From: Pseudomonas koreensis
GTDB lineage: Bacteria > Pseudomonadota > Gammaproteobacteria > Pseudomonadales > Pseudomonadaceae
Assembly: GCF_012986595.1 (NCBI RefSeq)
Contig: NZ_JAAQYM010000004.1
Span: forward strand, 434,001 to 498,000
Length of the DNA stretch: 64,000 nt
Reading direction: 5' to 3'
Positions 1 to 7,758 of the stretch are shown here, piece by piece. Position 1 is the stretch's first letter, and each line of letters begins with the position of its first letter. The position numbers and the translations under genes were made by a program. Below the pieces are notes generated by a model. It was given only the letters and a program-made list of their open reading frames with translations. It ran no database searches and was not told the DNA's origin.

Positions 1-473
1 GTCGCGGCGGTGAAGAGATCGAAGAGCTGGCGGCCCATGGCATTCCATTTCAGGTGGTGCCGGGGATCACGGCGGCCAGCGGTTGCGCGGCGTACGCCGG
101 GATTCCGTTGACCCATCGCGATTACGCGCAGTCAGTGCGGTTTGTCACCGGGCACCTGAAGGACGGTTCCACCGATCTGCCATGGGCCGACCTCGTCGCT
201 CCGGCGCAGACGCTGGTGTTCTACATGGGCCTGGTCGGTCTGCCGAGCATTTGCGAACAGTTGATCAAGCATGGACGTGCAGCCGATACCCCGGCGGCGT
301 TGATCCAGCAGGGCACCACGGTCAATCAGCGGGTTTTTACTGGCACGCTGGCCGACCTGCCACGCCTGGTGGCGGAGCATGAAGTGCATGCGCCGACATT
401 GGTGATCGTCGGTGAAGTGGTGCAACTGCGCGAGAAACTGGCGTGGTTCGAGGGCGCTCAGGCGCAAGTGTGA
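1..473 (+). CDS. cysG: Uroporphyrinogen-III C-methyltransferase / siroheme synthase, 3' part
   Basis: This is the last 156 residues of a gene that begins before the window; the reading frame starts at base 3. The tetrapyrrole methylase domain is recognised by the stretch [19 protein letters not shown], by the segment around [10 protein letters not shown], and by the closing [10 protein letters not shown], all typical of the SAM-dependent enzyme that methylates uroporphyrinogen III to precorrin-2. In Pseudomonas this domain is usually the C-terminal half of the fused CysG that makes siroheme for sulfite and nitrite reductases; the N-terminal half cannot be seen here, so a stand-alone CobA is possible. 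The sulfur-relay operon nearby fits a sulfur metabolism context. Confidence 0.9.
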   Translation, partial: RGGEEIEELAAHGIPFQVVPGITAASGCAAYAGIPLTHRDYAQSVRFVTGHLKDGSTDLPWADLVAPAQTLVFYMGLVGLPSICEQLIKHGRAADTPAALIQQGTTVNQRVFTGTLADLPRLVAEHEVHAPTLVIVGEVVQLREKLAWFEGAQAQV

Positions 474-481
474 GTCAAAGC

Positions 482-557
482 AAAAAGATCGCAGCCTGCG
501 GCAGCTCCTACATGAGAATGCGTTCCCTGTAGGAGCTGCCGAAGGCTGCGATCTTTT
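482..557. repeat. REP palindrome pair, family A (GTAGGAGCTGCC type)
   Basis: Two inverted copies of a unit containing GATCGCAGCCTGCGGCAGCT and ending in CTCCTACA face each other across a short spacer and can fold into one long hairpin. It follows the cysG stop directly and lies between convergent genes. Confidence 0.85.
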
Positions 558-568
558 GCTGTTGACTG

Positions 569-1570
569 TTATCCCCGCTGCCAAACCCCTTTTCCGCTCA
601 GCCGCGCCCGATCATGCGCCACAGTAAAATCCTGCGCCGGTCCCTTCGGCACAACCCCTGTCGGATTGATGGTCTTGTGACTGCCGTAGTAGTGGTTTTT
701 GATGTGCTGAAAATCCACCGTCTCGGCGATCCCCGGCCACTGATACAGCTCGCGCAGCCAGTTCGACAGATTCGGGTAATCGGCAATCCGCCGCAGGTTG
801 CACTTGAAGTGGCCGTGGTACACCGCATCAAAACGAATCATCGTGGTGAACAAACGGATGTCTGCTTCCGTCAGGTGCTCACCCGACAAGTAGCGATTGG
901 CGCCCAGCACCTGCTCCAGGTGATCGAGTTCGGCAAACACCTCATCGAACGCCTCTTCGTAAGCCTGCTGCGACGTCGCAAAGCCGGCGCGATACACGCC
1001 ATTGTTCACCGCCGGATAGATCCGCTCGTTCAGCGCGTCGATCTCACCGCGTAGCGGTGCCGGGTAGAAGTCCAGCTCGTTGCCGGTCAGGCCATCGAAG
1101 GCGCTGTTGAACATGCGGATGATCTCCGCCGATTCATTGCTGACGATGCGCTTGAGCTTCTTGTCCCACAGCACCGGTACCGTGACGCGACCGGTGTAGT
1201 CCGGGGTGTCGGCGGTGTAGCGCTGGTGCATGAAGTCGAAGTGATCGAGCTTGTCGCCGGTCGAGCCGAGGGCCGTGTCGAAGGTCCAGCCGTTTTCCAG
1301 CATCAGCCAACTGACCACGGATACGTCGATCAGGCTTTCCAGGCCTTTGAGCTTGCGCAGGATCAGCGTGCGATGTGCCCACGGGCAAGCAAGCGACACA
1401 TAGAGGTGATAGCGCCCGGCTTCGGCGGCAAAACCGCCTTCACCGCTCGGCCCGGGCCGGCCGTCAGCAGTGACCCAGTGGCGGCGCTGCGCCTGTTCGC
1501 GCTGGAACGCGCCGTCCTTGCTGCTTTCGTACCACTTGTCCTGCCAGTGGCCATCGACGAGTAAACCCAT
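569..1570 (-). CDS. yqjG: Glutathionyl-hydroquinone reductase (xi-class glutathione transferase)
   Basis: The 333-residue protein belongs to the YqjG/ECM4 family of cytosolic glutathione transferases, which reduce glutathionyl-hydroquinones through a catalytic cysteine. That residue is visible as Cys62 in SLACPWAHRT, at almost the same position as in the E. coli enzyme, and the all-helical C-terminal domain follows from about residue 170. The start is placed at the ATG at 1570 because the protein then opens MGLLVDGHW; the frame extends seven codons further upstream without family similarity. It is likely a single-gene unit, downstream of the tus operon but separated from ybiB by 91 bp. Confidence 0.9.
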   Translation of the reverse strand: MGLLVDGHWQDKWYESSKDGAFQREQAQRRHWVTADGRPGPSGEGGFAAEAGRYHLYVSLACPWAHRTLILRKLKGLESLIDVSVVSWLMLENGWTFDTALGSTGDKLDHFDFMHQRYTADTPDYTGRVTVPVLWDKKLKRIVSNESAEIIRMFNSAFDGLTGNELDFYPAPLRGEIDALNERIYPAVNNGVYRAGFATSQQAYEEAFDEVFAELDHLEQVLGANRYLSGEHLTEADIRLFTTMIRFDAVYHGHFKCNLRRIADYPNLSNWLRELYQWPGIAETVDFQHIKNHYYGSHKTINPTGVVPKGPAQDFTVAHDRARLSGKGVWQRG

Positions 1571-1661
1571 GATCCAGACTCCTGATTCCAATAAGCGTTG
1601 GAGCCGAGTCTATTCCGATGAGTTCGAACAAAAAGCGCAAAGATCGGGCGTCGATGATCGG

Positions 1662-2663
1662 TTAAATCGATTTGTTCCGCGCGGCCCAGTATTGCTCGGC
1701 GGTGGCGAACGCTTGTTCACGACTTTGACCGAGACCGCGCAGGGCCAGGGCCATGGTCGAGATCAAGGCCATGTGCGGATAGCTGTCGACCACCTCGCCG
1801 CGCCACACAGCCTTGAGATGTTCAACGTCCAGCGTGGCCGGTTTGACGTGGCGCTGGCTCGACAGCTGCGGCCACTCCTCGTCCCAACTCTCGCCGCCGG
1901 CGGTGCCGTACAGGTGACTGTCGGCATCCGGGTTGATCTCGATTTCGCCGCCATCGCCCTTGACCACGATCGCCGTATCACCGAGCAGGCCGCTGGCGTC
2001 GCGGTGCACCGCTTGATAACCCGGGTGGAAAATACTTTGCAGGCCACACCGTGCGCGCAGCGGGTTGAGAATCCGCGCCAGCGAATGGATCGGCGAGCGC
2101 AGGCCCATGGTGTTGCGCAGGTCGATCATCTTCTGCAATTGCGGCGCCCAGTCCATCAGCGGCATGAACGCCAGGCCACCGTTGTCCAGCGCACTGCCGA
2201 CCTGCTGCCAGGTGCGGCACAGCGGAATGCTCAGCTCGCCGAGCAGTTGTTCGGTGTACAAGCGCCCGGCGGTGTGCGCGCCGCCGCCATGCATGAAAAT
2301 CCGTACGCCGTTTTGCGCCAGGCACTTGGCTGCCAGCAGGTACCACGGCAGATGACGTTTCTTGCCGGCGTAGGTCGGCCAGTCCAGATCGACGTTGAGT
2401 GCCGGCGCCTGCAAGCGCTCGCGCAAGGCTTCGGTGAAACCGGCCATTTCCTCGGCGCTTTCCTCCTTGTGCCGCAACAGCATCAGGAACGCGCCGAGCT
2501 GGGTGTCTTCGACCTTGTCGTCGAGCACCATGCCCATCGCCTCCCGGGCCTCCTCGCGGGTCAGGTCGCGGGCGCCGCGCTTGCCCTTGCCGAGGATTCG
2601 CACGAATTGCGCGAACGGGTGTTCGGCGGGCGTTTCGAGGGTCAGCGCTGGAAAGTCGGTCAT
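1662..2663 (-). CDS. ybiB: TrpD2/YbiB-type glycosyltransferase-family protein
   Basis: The 333-residue product resembles anthranilate phosphoribosyltransferase in fold but belongs to the TrpD2/YbiB branch, members of which bind nucleic acids rather than acting in tryptophan synthesis. Visible family features are the N-terminal helical domain (LTREEAREAMGMVLDD), and a glycine-rich segment near residue 125 (FMHGGGAHTAGR) where true TrpD enzymes carry the phosphoribosyl-binding loop. The ATG at 2663 overlaps the tusE stop as ATGA, so translation is probably coupled to the sulfur-relay genes. A TTG two codons upstream is in frame but less likely. It is the last gene of the tusDCBE-ybiB run. Confidence 0.85.
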   Translation of the reverse strand: MTDFPALTLETPAEHPFAQFVRILGKGKRGARDLTREEAREAMGMVLDDKVEDTQLGAFLMLLRHKEESAEEMAGFTEALRERLQAPALNVDLDWPTYAGKKRHLPWYLLAAKCLAQNGVRIFMHGGGAHTAGRLYTEQLLGELSIPLCRTWQQVGSALDNGGLAFMPLMDWAPQLQKMIDLRNTMGLRSPIHSLARILNPLRARCGLQSIFHPGYQAVHRDASGLLGDTAIVVKGDGGEIEINPDADSHLYGTAGGESWDEEWPQLSSQRHVKPATLDVEHLKAVWRGEVVDSYPHMALISTMALALRGLGQSREQAFATAEQYWAARNKSI

Positions 2664-2995
2664 AAGCAATTCGTCGGTTTGGGCAGGCCCGCCAGTTTCG
2701 CGGCGAGTTTGGCAGGGGTGCCTTTGAACAGTCGGTTCAGGTGCTGGCTGTTGCCTTTCTCCGGGCCGAGTTTCAGTGCGGTGTACTTGACCAGCGGCCG
2801 GGTGGCCGGCGACAGCTGGAATTCGGCGTAGAAGCTGCGCAGCAGTTCGAGGACTGCCCAGTGTTCGGGCGTCAGTTCGATGCCTTCAGCAGCGGCGAGG
2901 GCGCTGGCGACGTCATGAGACCAGTCGTCGAGGTCGACCAGAAAGCCATCCTTGTCCAGTTCGATGGCGCGGGCGCCGACAGTCATCGCGTTCAT
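2660..2995 (-). CDS. tusE: Sulfur relay protein TusE (DsrC family)
   Basis: This 111-residue DsrC-family protein accepts sulfane sulfur from the TusBCD complex and hands it to MnmA for 2-thiouridine formation on tRNA wobble positions. The diagnostic penultimate cysteine is present as Cys110 in the C-terminal KPTNCL, as is the conserved DGFLVDLDDWS segment near the start and the RPLVKY helix. The start codon overlaps the tusB stop and the stop overlaps the ybiB start, so the operon is tightly coupled. The second DsrC cysteine found in dissimilatory sulfite-reducers is absent, as expected for TusE. Confidence 0.93.
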   Translation of the reverse strand: MNAMTVGARAIELDKDGFLVDLDDWSHDVASALAAAEGIELTPEHWAVLELLRSFYAEFQLSPATRPLVKYTALKLGPEKGNSQHLNRLFKGTPAKLAAKLAGLPKPTNCL

Positions 2996-3285
2996 AGCCA
3001 GCTGTTGACCTTGTCATGGTGGATCGACAGTTCGACAAAGGCCGGGTAATCGATGGCTTCGGCCCAGTCCAGCAGTTGCACGGCGCGCGCCTGCGCATCT
3101 TCGGCCAGGACGAACAGTTTCAGCTGACGGCTTTGCAGCGTGGTGAACGGAGCGGTGCCGGGTTGCAGGGCATACACCGCGTCACCGGATAGCAGCAAGG
3201 CGTCGGCAGCGCCGAGCACGCGCAGGCAACTGGTCAGGCGCTCGTCGCCGAACGGGGAATGAGACAACACATGCAAAGTCGACAT
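2992..3285 (-). CDS. tusB: Sulfurtransferase complex subunit TusB
   Basis: The 97-residue protein is the DsrH/TusB subunit of the cytosolic TusBCD heterohexamer that relays sulfur to TusE. Family identity rests on the opening MSTLHVLSHSPFGD, the segment ADALLLSGDAVYAL near residue 30, and its position between tusC and tusE. It starts one base before the end of tusC (shared base at 3285) and its stop overlaps the tusE start, indicating translational coupling. TusB is the least conserved subunit and lacks a catalytic cysteine; a structural role is expected. Confidence 0.9.
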   Translation of the reverse strand: MSTLHVLSHSPFGDERLTSCLRVLGAADALLLSGDAVYALQPGTAPFTTLQSRQLKLFVLAEDAQARAVQLLDWAEAIDYPAFVELSIHHDKVNSWL

Positions 3286-3641
3286 CAGAGGGTGATCACC
3301 TGGTCGTAACGGTCAATAAGGGCGGTGATTTGTTCGGCGGCGAGCGGTTGCGCCTCGTCCAGCGACCGATTGCTCAGGCCCCGAGTGCTGGCGCTGTCGG
3401 CGCAATAAAACAGCTCTTCGACGCCGAACATCGGCAGCGCCTGCAGGTTGGCGCTCAAGTCTTTCTGCTGCAGGGCCTTGGCGTTTTGCCCGTCGGCGAG
3501 TTGCAGCACGCCATCATCGAGAAACAGCAGGCCGATCGGTAGATCGAAGGCGCCACCGGCCAGCACGATGTCCAGTGCTTCGCGGGCACCGGGGCCGGAC
3601 CAAGGCGATTGGCGGCTTATGATCAACAGGGATTTGGCCAT
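3285..3641 (-). CDS. tusC: Sulfurtransferase complex subunit TusC
   Basis: The 118-residue product is the DsrF/TusC subunit of TusBCD. The N-terminal strand KSLLIISRQSPWSGPGAREAL and the following LPIGLLFLDDGVLQL match the DsrE/F-like fold, and the order tusD-tusC-tusB-tusE is the standard one in gammaproteobacteria. The gene begins two bases after the tusD stop. The subunit supports the TusD active cysteine; the complex acts in the cytosol in 2-thiolation of tRNA. Confidence 0.9.
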   Translation of the reverse strand: MAKSLLIISRQSPWSGPGAREALDIVLAGGAFDLPIGLLFLDDGVLQLADGQNAKALQQKDLSANLQALPMFGVEELFYCADSASTRGLSNRSLDEAQPLAAEQITALIDRYDQVITL

Positions 3642-3642
3642 G

Positions 3643-4035
3643 TCACGCGCCTCCGAAACAGATCAGTCGATCGGCGTCCTGCACCGCATCGTGCAACTGG
3701 CCGAGGCCGGACAGTTCCCACGGCGCGCTGACCGACACCGCGTCACGCTGATAGCGCTTGGCTTCTTCGGCGTTCAGTGCACCACGGCGCAAGGCCGCGG
3801 CGATGCACACCACACCGTCCAGTTGCTGCTCGGTGATGAACGCACGCCATTGTTTGGGCAGGTCCAGTTCGTCCTGCGGAGTGACCACCGCGTCGGAGGC
3901 GTTGTAGACGCCATCCTGATAGAAAAACAGCCGGACAATCTCATGCCCCCCGGCCAGTGCCGCCTGCGCAAACAGCAGGGCACGGCGCGAGGAGGGCGCA
4001 TGGGCGGCGGAAAACAGCGCAATGGCGAACTTCAT
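3643..4035 (-). CDS. tusD: Sulfurtransferase complex subunit TusD
   Basis: This is the catalytic DsrE/TusD subunit of the sulfur relay, receiving persulfide sulfur and passing it to TusE. With the ATG at 4035 the protein has 130 residues and opens MKFAIALFSAA; the catalytic cysteine is Cys77 in DGVVCIAAALRRG, one position from its E. coli counterpart. The frame extends ten codons further upstream without family similarity. tusD is the first gene of the tusDCBE-ybiB operon, so the operon promoter should lie between 4036 and the REP element at 4120. Confidence 0.92.
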   Translation of the reverse strand: MKFAIALFSAAHAPSSRRALLFAQAALAGGHEIVRLFFYQDGVYNASDAVVTPQDELDLPKQWRAFITEQQLDGVVCIAAALRRGALNAEEAKRYQRDAVSVSAPWELSGLGQLHDAVQDADRLICFGGA

Positions 4036-4119
4036 GACGGACTCGATCAGCAAAACTGCGGCCATGATAAAGCTTTATCGGTGTAGCGGCGAAACCCAAG
4101 TTGCCTGAGTGCATGCCCC

Positions 4120-4213
4120 TGTAGGCGCTGTCGAGTGAAACGAGGCTGCGATCTTTTGATTCTGATCGTTGAAATCAACATCAAAAGATCGCAGCGTGCC
4201 GCAGCTCCTACGG
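4120..4213. repeat. REP palindrome pair, family A
   Basis: A degenerate left arm (CTGTAGGCGCTGTCGAG) and a good right arm (GATCGCAGCGTGCCGCAGCT followed by CCTACGG) face each other around a spacer that itself contains a TGAT/ATCA dyad. It occupies most of the gap between tusD and the DUF1275 gene. Confidence 0.8.
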
Positions 4214-4227
4214 TATGAAAGGCGTTT

Positions 4228-4932
4228 TCAACGAGGCATATAGCCCAGTTGCCAGCGCCGCGGAATGGTCAGCGACAGCACGCCCAACACCGCCGCCAGC
4301 AAGCCGCTGACGAACAAGGCCTTCAGCCCCAGATGATGTTCCAGCACTGCCCCCAGAATCGCGCCGATGAACATGCCGGTCCACGGTACCAGTTGCACCC
4401 GCCAGCCGTTCCGGCGTTCGCCGAGCATCCAGCGCCCCAGTCCACGACCGAACCGCGACAGCGCCCCGGTCACGTAAGTCAGGCCCACCGGCAGACCGTT
4501 CACTTCCTCGACCGCCGCGTTAAGCATGCCCATCGCGATGATCGCCGCCAGCAGCGCCGGCAGTTGCGTGTCCGAGGGCCAGGCGGCCGCCGCGCAGAGC
4601 AGGGTGGCGATGCACAGCAATAGCGGCAGGGTGCGCCGCCCGCCCAGGCGCCCGATCACAATCCCCAAGGCATTACCGATCACGAATGTGACGACGAGGA
4701 TGACCAGGCGCAACGTCAGCCCGAGATCGCCGTCACTGATGGCCACCGCCAGGCGCGTGGTGTTGCCGCTCATGAACGAGACGAAGTCGCCACTGGCCAT
4801 GAAGCCGATGGCGTCGGTCATGCCCGCGAGCACCGACAGGCTGGCCACTAATGCCAGACCGATGCGCCCGCGCCATTTCTGCCGATGCAGATGACCGGAA
4901 GTGGCGCGGTGAGTCGAGGTGGAAGGCAGCAT
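4228..4932 (-). CDS. DUF1275 (YoaK-family) integral membrane protein
   Basis: The 234-residue protein has about six hydrophobic segments and the family signature FMASGDFVSFMSGNTTRLA at residues 44-62, where the SGNTT core is the hallmark of DUF1275/YoaK proteins. The N-terminal 25 residues are polar and probably cytosolic. The function of the family is not established; transport of a small solute is a reasonable guess but not shown. It stands alone, with REP DNA downstream and the small gene at 4958 in the same orientation 25 bp upstream. Confidence 0.85.
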   Translation of the reverse strand: MLPSTSTHRATSGHLHRQKWRGRIGLALVASLSVLAGMTDAIGFMASGDFVSFMSGNTTRLAVAISDGDLGLTLRLVILVVTFVIGNALGIVIGRLGGRRTLPLLLCIATLLCAAAAWPSDTQLPALLAAIIAMGMLNAAVEEVNGLPVGLTYVTGALSRFGRGLGRWMLGERRNGWRVQLVPWTGMFIGAILGAVLEHHLGLKALFVSGLLAAVLGVLSLTIPRRWQLGYMPR

Positions 4933-4957
4933 CGGCGGCGATATCCTTGAGTGGCGG

Positions 4958-5287
4958 TTACGGTTCCAGCCCGTACAGGTCGCAATAATCCGCCCAGCTC
5001 AGGTGGGCCATTTCCGCCACCTCGCGATGCACCTCCATGCGCTGGGCCTGATAGTCCTCGGGCGTTGCCGCCGTGAGCAGCAAGGTCAACTCCCAGGCAA
5101 ACAGGCCCTGGTTCTCCGCCTCGGCCTCGAAGGCTTCGTGCAGGCGTTCTTCGCGATACTGCGCTGCGGTTTCACCCTTGGCCTGGGCCAGCAGCGGATT
5201 GAGATGATCGAGGGTTTCGCGCAGTTCGGGACGCGCGTCGAGAAACAGTTTCAGGGCCTGTTCGTGTCGCTGGTCGGTGGGCGCCAT
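4958..5287 (-). CDS. Small acidic DUF6388-like protein
   Basis: This encodes 109 residues rich in Glu, Ala and Leu, predicted mainly helical and soluble, with no signal peptide or membrane segment. The body (FLDARPELRETLDHLNPLLA, then WELTLLLTAATPEDYQAQR) resembles small conserved Pseudomonas proteins filed as DUF6388; I assign this from memory of the family and it has no known function. A good ribosome-binding site (AAGGAACGCAC) precedes the ATG at 5287. It may be co-transcribed with the DUF1275 gene, 25 bp downstream. Confidence 0.7.
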   Translation of the reverse strand: MAPTDQRHEQALKLFLDARPELRETLDHLNPLLAQAKGETAAQYREERLHEAFEAEAENQGLFAWELTLLLTAATPEDYQAQRMEVHREVAEMAHLSWADYCDLYGLEP

Positions 5288-5422
5288 GTGCGTTCCTTTG
5301 TGAGGCTGATGTCCGTAGGGTGCCGCAGCAGACCGTGCCTGTCGCGCTATAAATGCAGTAAAGCAGAACGATTTTGCCTGCCGCGATGATACAGTCCGCT
5401 TTTTTCTGAATGAGCGAATGCA

Positions 5423-5773
5423 ATGCGAATTCTGATGGTAGCGCTAGCCGCAACCGTGCTGGCTGGCTGCGCGGGTTCGGTGATGGACGATTCTCGCACC
5501 AAAGCCCCGTACAAAGTCCTGACCTCGGACAAACCCGAGAAAGTCGTGGCCCAGTGCGTGCAATTCGCCTGGCAGGACGAGGCGGTGTTTGGCGTGGACG
5601 CCGGGGCGTATCTGCAACCGGGCAAGAAGGGCGGCTCGACGGTGTATACGCGTTCGGCGGAATCGTTTGTCGACGTGACCAGCGATGCCTCGGGCACGGT
5701 GCTCAATTACTACGTGCAGAAGGATGATTTTGTCGCCAAGCGGCGGTTGGCGGGGTTGGCGACCTGCCTCTGA
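5423..5773 (+). CDS. Small conserved lipoprotein of unknown function
   Basis: The 116-residue precursor starts with a lipoprotein signal peptide and lipobox (ATVLAGC, lipidated Cys15), so the mature protein is membrane-anchored, probably in the outer membrane. Two further cysteines (in AQCVQF and the C-terminal ATCL) could form a disulfide. I do not recognise an enzymatic motif. The gene is divergent from the 4958 gene and stands alone before a REP element. The ATG at 5423 was chosen because only this frame begins with the signal peptide. Confidence 0.8.
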   Translation: MRILMVALAATVLAGCAGSVMDDSRTKAPYKVLTSDKPEKVVAQCVQFAWQDEAVFGVDAGAYLQPGKKGGSTVYTRSAESFVDVTSDASGTVLNYYVQKDDFVAKRRLAGLATCL

Positions 5774-5795
5774 TCATGCGTTGACGCGGCTGCCG

Positions 5796-5857
5796 CCATC
5801 GCGAGCAGGCTCACTCCTATACAAATCCAGTGGAGGAGTGAGCCTGCTCGCGATAGG
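5796..5857. repeat. REP palindrome pair, family B (GCGAGCAGGCTC type)
   Basis: CCATCGCGAGCAGGCTCACT faces its inverted copy AGTGAGCCTGCTCGCGATAG across 20 bp. It separates the convergent lipoprotein and acetyltransferase genes. Confidence 0.85.
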
Positions 5858-5867
5858 GCCAGTGCGT

Positions 5868-6293
5868 TCAACCGATCAAACGCTTCTGGAAATAATGGCG
5901 GCGATGCCCCGGCGGGTAATCCATAATCTCGCCAAACTGGCTGAATCCCAGCTTCTTGTAAAACTCCGGCGCCTGAAAATCGAAGGTGTCCAGCCAGATA
6001 CCCAGGCAGTTCTTCTCTCTGGCCAGATTTTCCGCCATGGCCATCAGTTCCGAGCCGATGCGTTGTCCGCGACCCTGTTCCGGTACGCAGAGCAACTCGA
6101 TGTACATCCAGGTAAAAATCACCCGGCCGTACAGACCGCCGAGAATCGCGTCCTGCTCATCGCGCACCAGCAGGGCGAACGGTTCCGAAATGCTGCCACC
6201 GGTCTTTGCATCGTTATACGCAATCAAAGGCTCGAGAATGGCCTTGCGTTGTTCTTCCGTAGGGTTCTTCGACAGCTCGATTCGCAACGTCAT
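5868..6293 (-). CDS. GNAT-family N-acetyltransferase
   Basis: The 141-residue cytosolic protein shows the GNAT acetyl-CoA binding motif around residue 75 as VPEQGRGQRIGSELM (the Q/R-x-x-G-x-G/A pattern) and the C-terminal motif B region APEFYKKLGFSQFGE. The length is typical for a single GNAT domain. The substrate cannot be told. A strong ribosome-binding site (AAGGAAG, seven bases upstream) supports the start at 6293. It is transcribed alone, toward the REP element downstream of the lipoprotein gene. Confidence 0.88.
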   Translation of the reverse strand: MTLRIELSKNPTEEQRKAILEPLIAYNDAKTGGSISEPFALLVRDEQDAILGGLYGRVIFTWMYIELLCVPEQGRGQRIGSELMAMAENLAREKNCLGIWLDTFDFQAPEFYKKLGFSQFGEIMDYPPGHRRHYFQKRLIG

Positions 6294-6440
6294 GCGTAAC
6301 TTCCTTGTGAGGTGAGCCCGCAGCCTATCCTGCTTGGGGGGCGTCTTCCAAGTCCCCGCACATCCCTCTGGAACCGCCGCTGTCGTGCTGGGGTCTAGCG
6401 TTTACAGCGTCATTTCGAACGCGGTTGATGAGGACCCCCC

Positions 6441-6878
6441 ATGAATATTTTCGAAGCCCTTCGCGAAAGCCACGACCGCCAGCGCAGTTACGCCAAGGCC
6501 CTGGTCGAAACCAGCGGCGACACCCCGGAGCGGGTTGAAGCCTACAAGCAGCTCAAGGCCGAACTGCAGGCCCACGAAACCGCTGAAGAGCGCCACTTCT
6601 ACATCCCGTTGATGGAGTTCGACAACGGCGTCGACCTGAGTCGCCACGCGATCTCGGAACACCACGAGATGGACGAGATGATGGAAGAACTGGACGAGAC
6701 CGAGATGTCCAGCCCGGCGTGGCTGGCAACGGCGAAGAAACTCTCGGACAAAGTCCATCACCACCTCAAGGAAGAAGAGCAGAAGTTCTTCCAGATGGCT
6801 GGCAAGTTGCTCGACGACAAACAAAAGGAGCAACTGGCCGGCCAGTACGAAAAGGAATATCAGGCACAGTTGCCATAA
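6441..6878 (+). CDS. Hemerythrin HHE domain protein
   Basis: The 145-residue soluble protein carries the hemerythrin HHE pattern of four helices that bind a di-iron centre: His11 in the first helix (ESHDRQ), HETAEERHF in the second, HHEMDEMMEEL in the third and HHHLKEEEQKFF in the fourth. Such proteins bind oxygen or respond to nitric oxide and oxidative stress. The start at 6441 follows GAGGA. No operon partner is evident; the next gene is 220 bp downstream behind its own promoter region. Confidence 0.9.
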   Translation: MNIFEALRESHDRQRSYAKALVETSGDTPERVEAYKQLKAELQAHETAEERHFYIPLMEFDNGVDLSRHAISEHHEMDEMMEELDETEMSSPAWLATAKKLSDKVHHHLKEEEQKFFQMAGKLLDDKQKEQLAGQYEKEYQAQLP

Positions 6879-6935
6879 GCGATGAATGCCGGTGTTTGCA
6901 GCGTCCGTGTGTAGGCCTTTAGCCATGCGTCGGGT

Positions 6936-7018
6936 CGGTTTTGTCGCAATATACTGTATATGCATCCAGTGTTTTCGGCCTTTTCTCTCAACGAGAGCGG
7001 ATGCCTGCGACAAAACCG
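6936..7018. repeat. Long-range inverted repeat around the LPMO promoter
   Basis: CGGTTTTGTCGCA at 6936-6948 is matched perfectly, inverted, by TGCGACAAAACCG at 7006-7018. The 57-base interior contains the LexA-like box and a small CTCT/AGAG hairpin. A regulatory or RNA-folding role is inferred only. Confidence 0.6.
6954..6969. promoter_or_regulatory. Putative LexA (SOS) box upstream of LPMO-chiC
   Basis: CTGTATATGCATCCAG fits the gammaproteobacterial LexA operator CTG-N10-CAG with an AT-rich interior. It lies 131 bp upstream of the LPMO start codon, at the only plausible promoter region for the LPMO-chiC pair, and overlaps AT-rich hexamers that could serve as a -10 element. LexA control is inferred from the match alone. 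Confidence 0.5.
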
Positions 7019-7100
7019 CCGATGGACAAAAAAACCACCTCCGTTAGCTTGAAGGCCTCTCCTCGTACAGGAGAGTACTTAAATCAACGGAGTGAAAAAC

Positions 7101-7736
7101 ATGAATCAACCACAAGCTCAAACCTCACTGCGACACGGTCGCGTCACCTCTCCAGCCAGCCGCGGTGCGGTAGCCATCGAGCAAGGATTGCTCGGTGCCT
7201 GGCAGGTCAACGAAATGGAAGGGGGCAAGAATTTCCCGGCGCTGACGGCAGGGCCTTTTCCTGCTCCCTATGGCAGCGACAGTGACAGCGTCACGCCGCC
7301 CGGCGATGGTTTCATTCTCAGCGGTGGCAAGACCGATGCCCGAGACTGTGTGAACTTCACCGACGAGGAAATGAGCAAAAAGCTCAACCGTCCTTTCAAC
7401 TGGCCCTTGCTCAGCGTCACCCCGGGCCAGACGCTGGAAGTGAAGTGGGAATACACCGCGCCGCACACCACCCGCGGCTACCGCTGGATGATCACCAAGG
7501 ATGGCTGGGATCCGAAGCAGCGTATTTCCCGCGCACAGCTCGAGGCGCAGCCTTTCGCCGAAGACTTCTACACTCAAGTGCCGTATTACAGCTATCCGGG
7601 GGAATTGAAGGCCAAGGTCAATCATTCGGTGAAATTGCCGGCCAATAAAAAGGGCCGTCACGTCATCGTGCTGATGTGGATCGTGGCCAACACCGGCAAC
7701 GCGTTCTATCAGGCGTTCGACGTCGATTTCAAATAA
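7101..7736 (+). CDS. AA10-family lytic polysaccharide monooxygenase without signal peptide
   Basis: The 211-residue protein matches the AA10 (CBP21-like) copper enzyme fold that oxidatively cuts crystalline chitin. The would-be N-terminal histidine is His12 in HGRVTSPASRG, the second copper-brace histidine is His122 in APHTTRGYRW, and the C-terminal NAFYQAFDVDF carries the axial Phe. In this family His1 must be the mature N-terminus, yet only 11 polar residues precede it here, so there is no secretion leader; cleavage after Arg11 would be needed. Only one cysteine is present, unlike the disulfide-bonded secreted members. The ATG at 7101 has GGAG at the right distance; an in-frame GTG three codons upstream is less likely. 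It is followed after 40 bp by chiC, suggesting joint chitin attack. Confidence 0.88.
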   Translation: MNQPQAQTSLRHGRVTSPASRGAVAIEQGLLGAWQVNEMEGGKNFPALTAGPFPAPYGSDSDSVTPPGDGFILSGGKTDARDCVNFTDEEMSKKLNRPFNWPLLSVTPGQTLEVKWEYTAPHTTRGYRWMITKDGWDPKQRISRAQLEAQPFAEDFYTQVPYYSYPGELKAKVNHSVKLPANKKGRHVIVLMWIVANTGNAFYQAFDVDFK

Positions 7737-7758
7737 CGGCACAACGCCAAACCCACAA

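Noticed and set aside
6941..7285. Plus-strand 114-codon frame before the LPMO
   Set aside because: It crosses the promoter and the LPMO start in another frame and has no ribosome-binding site or family match.
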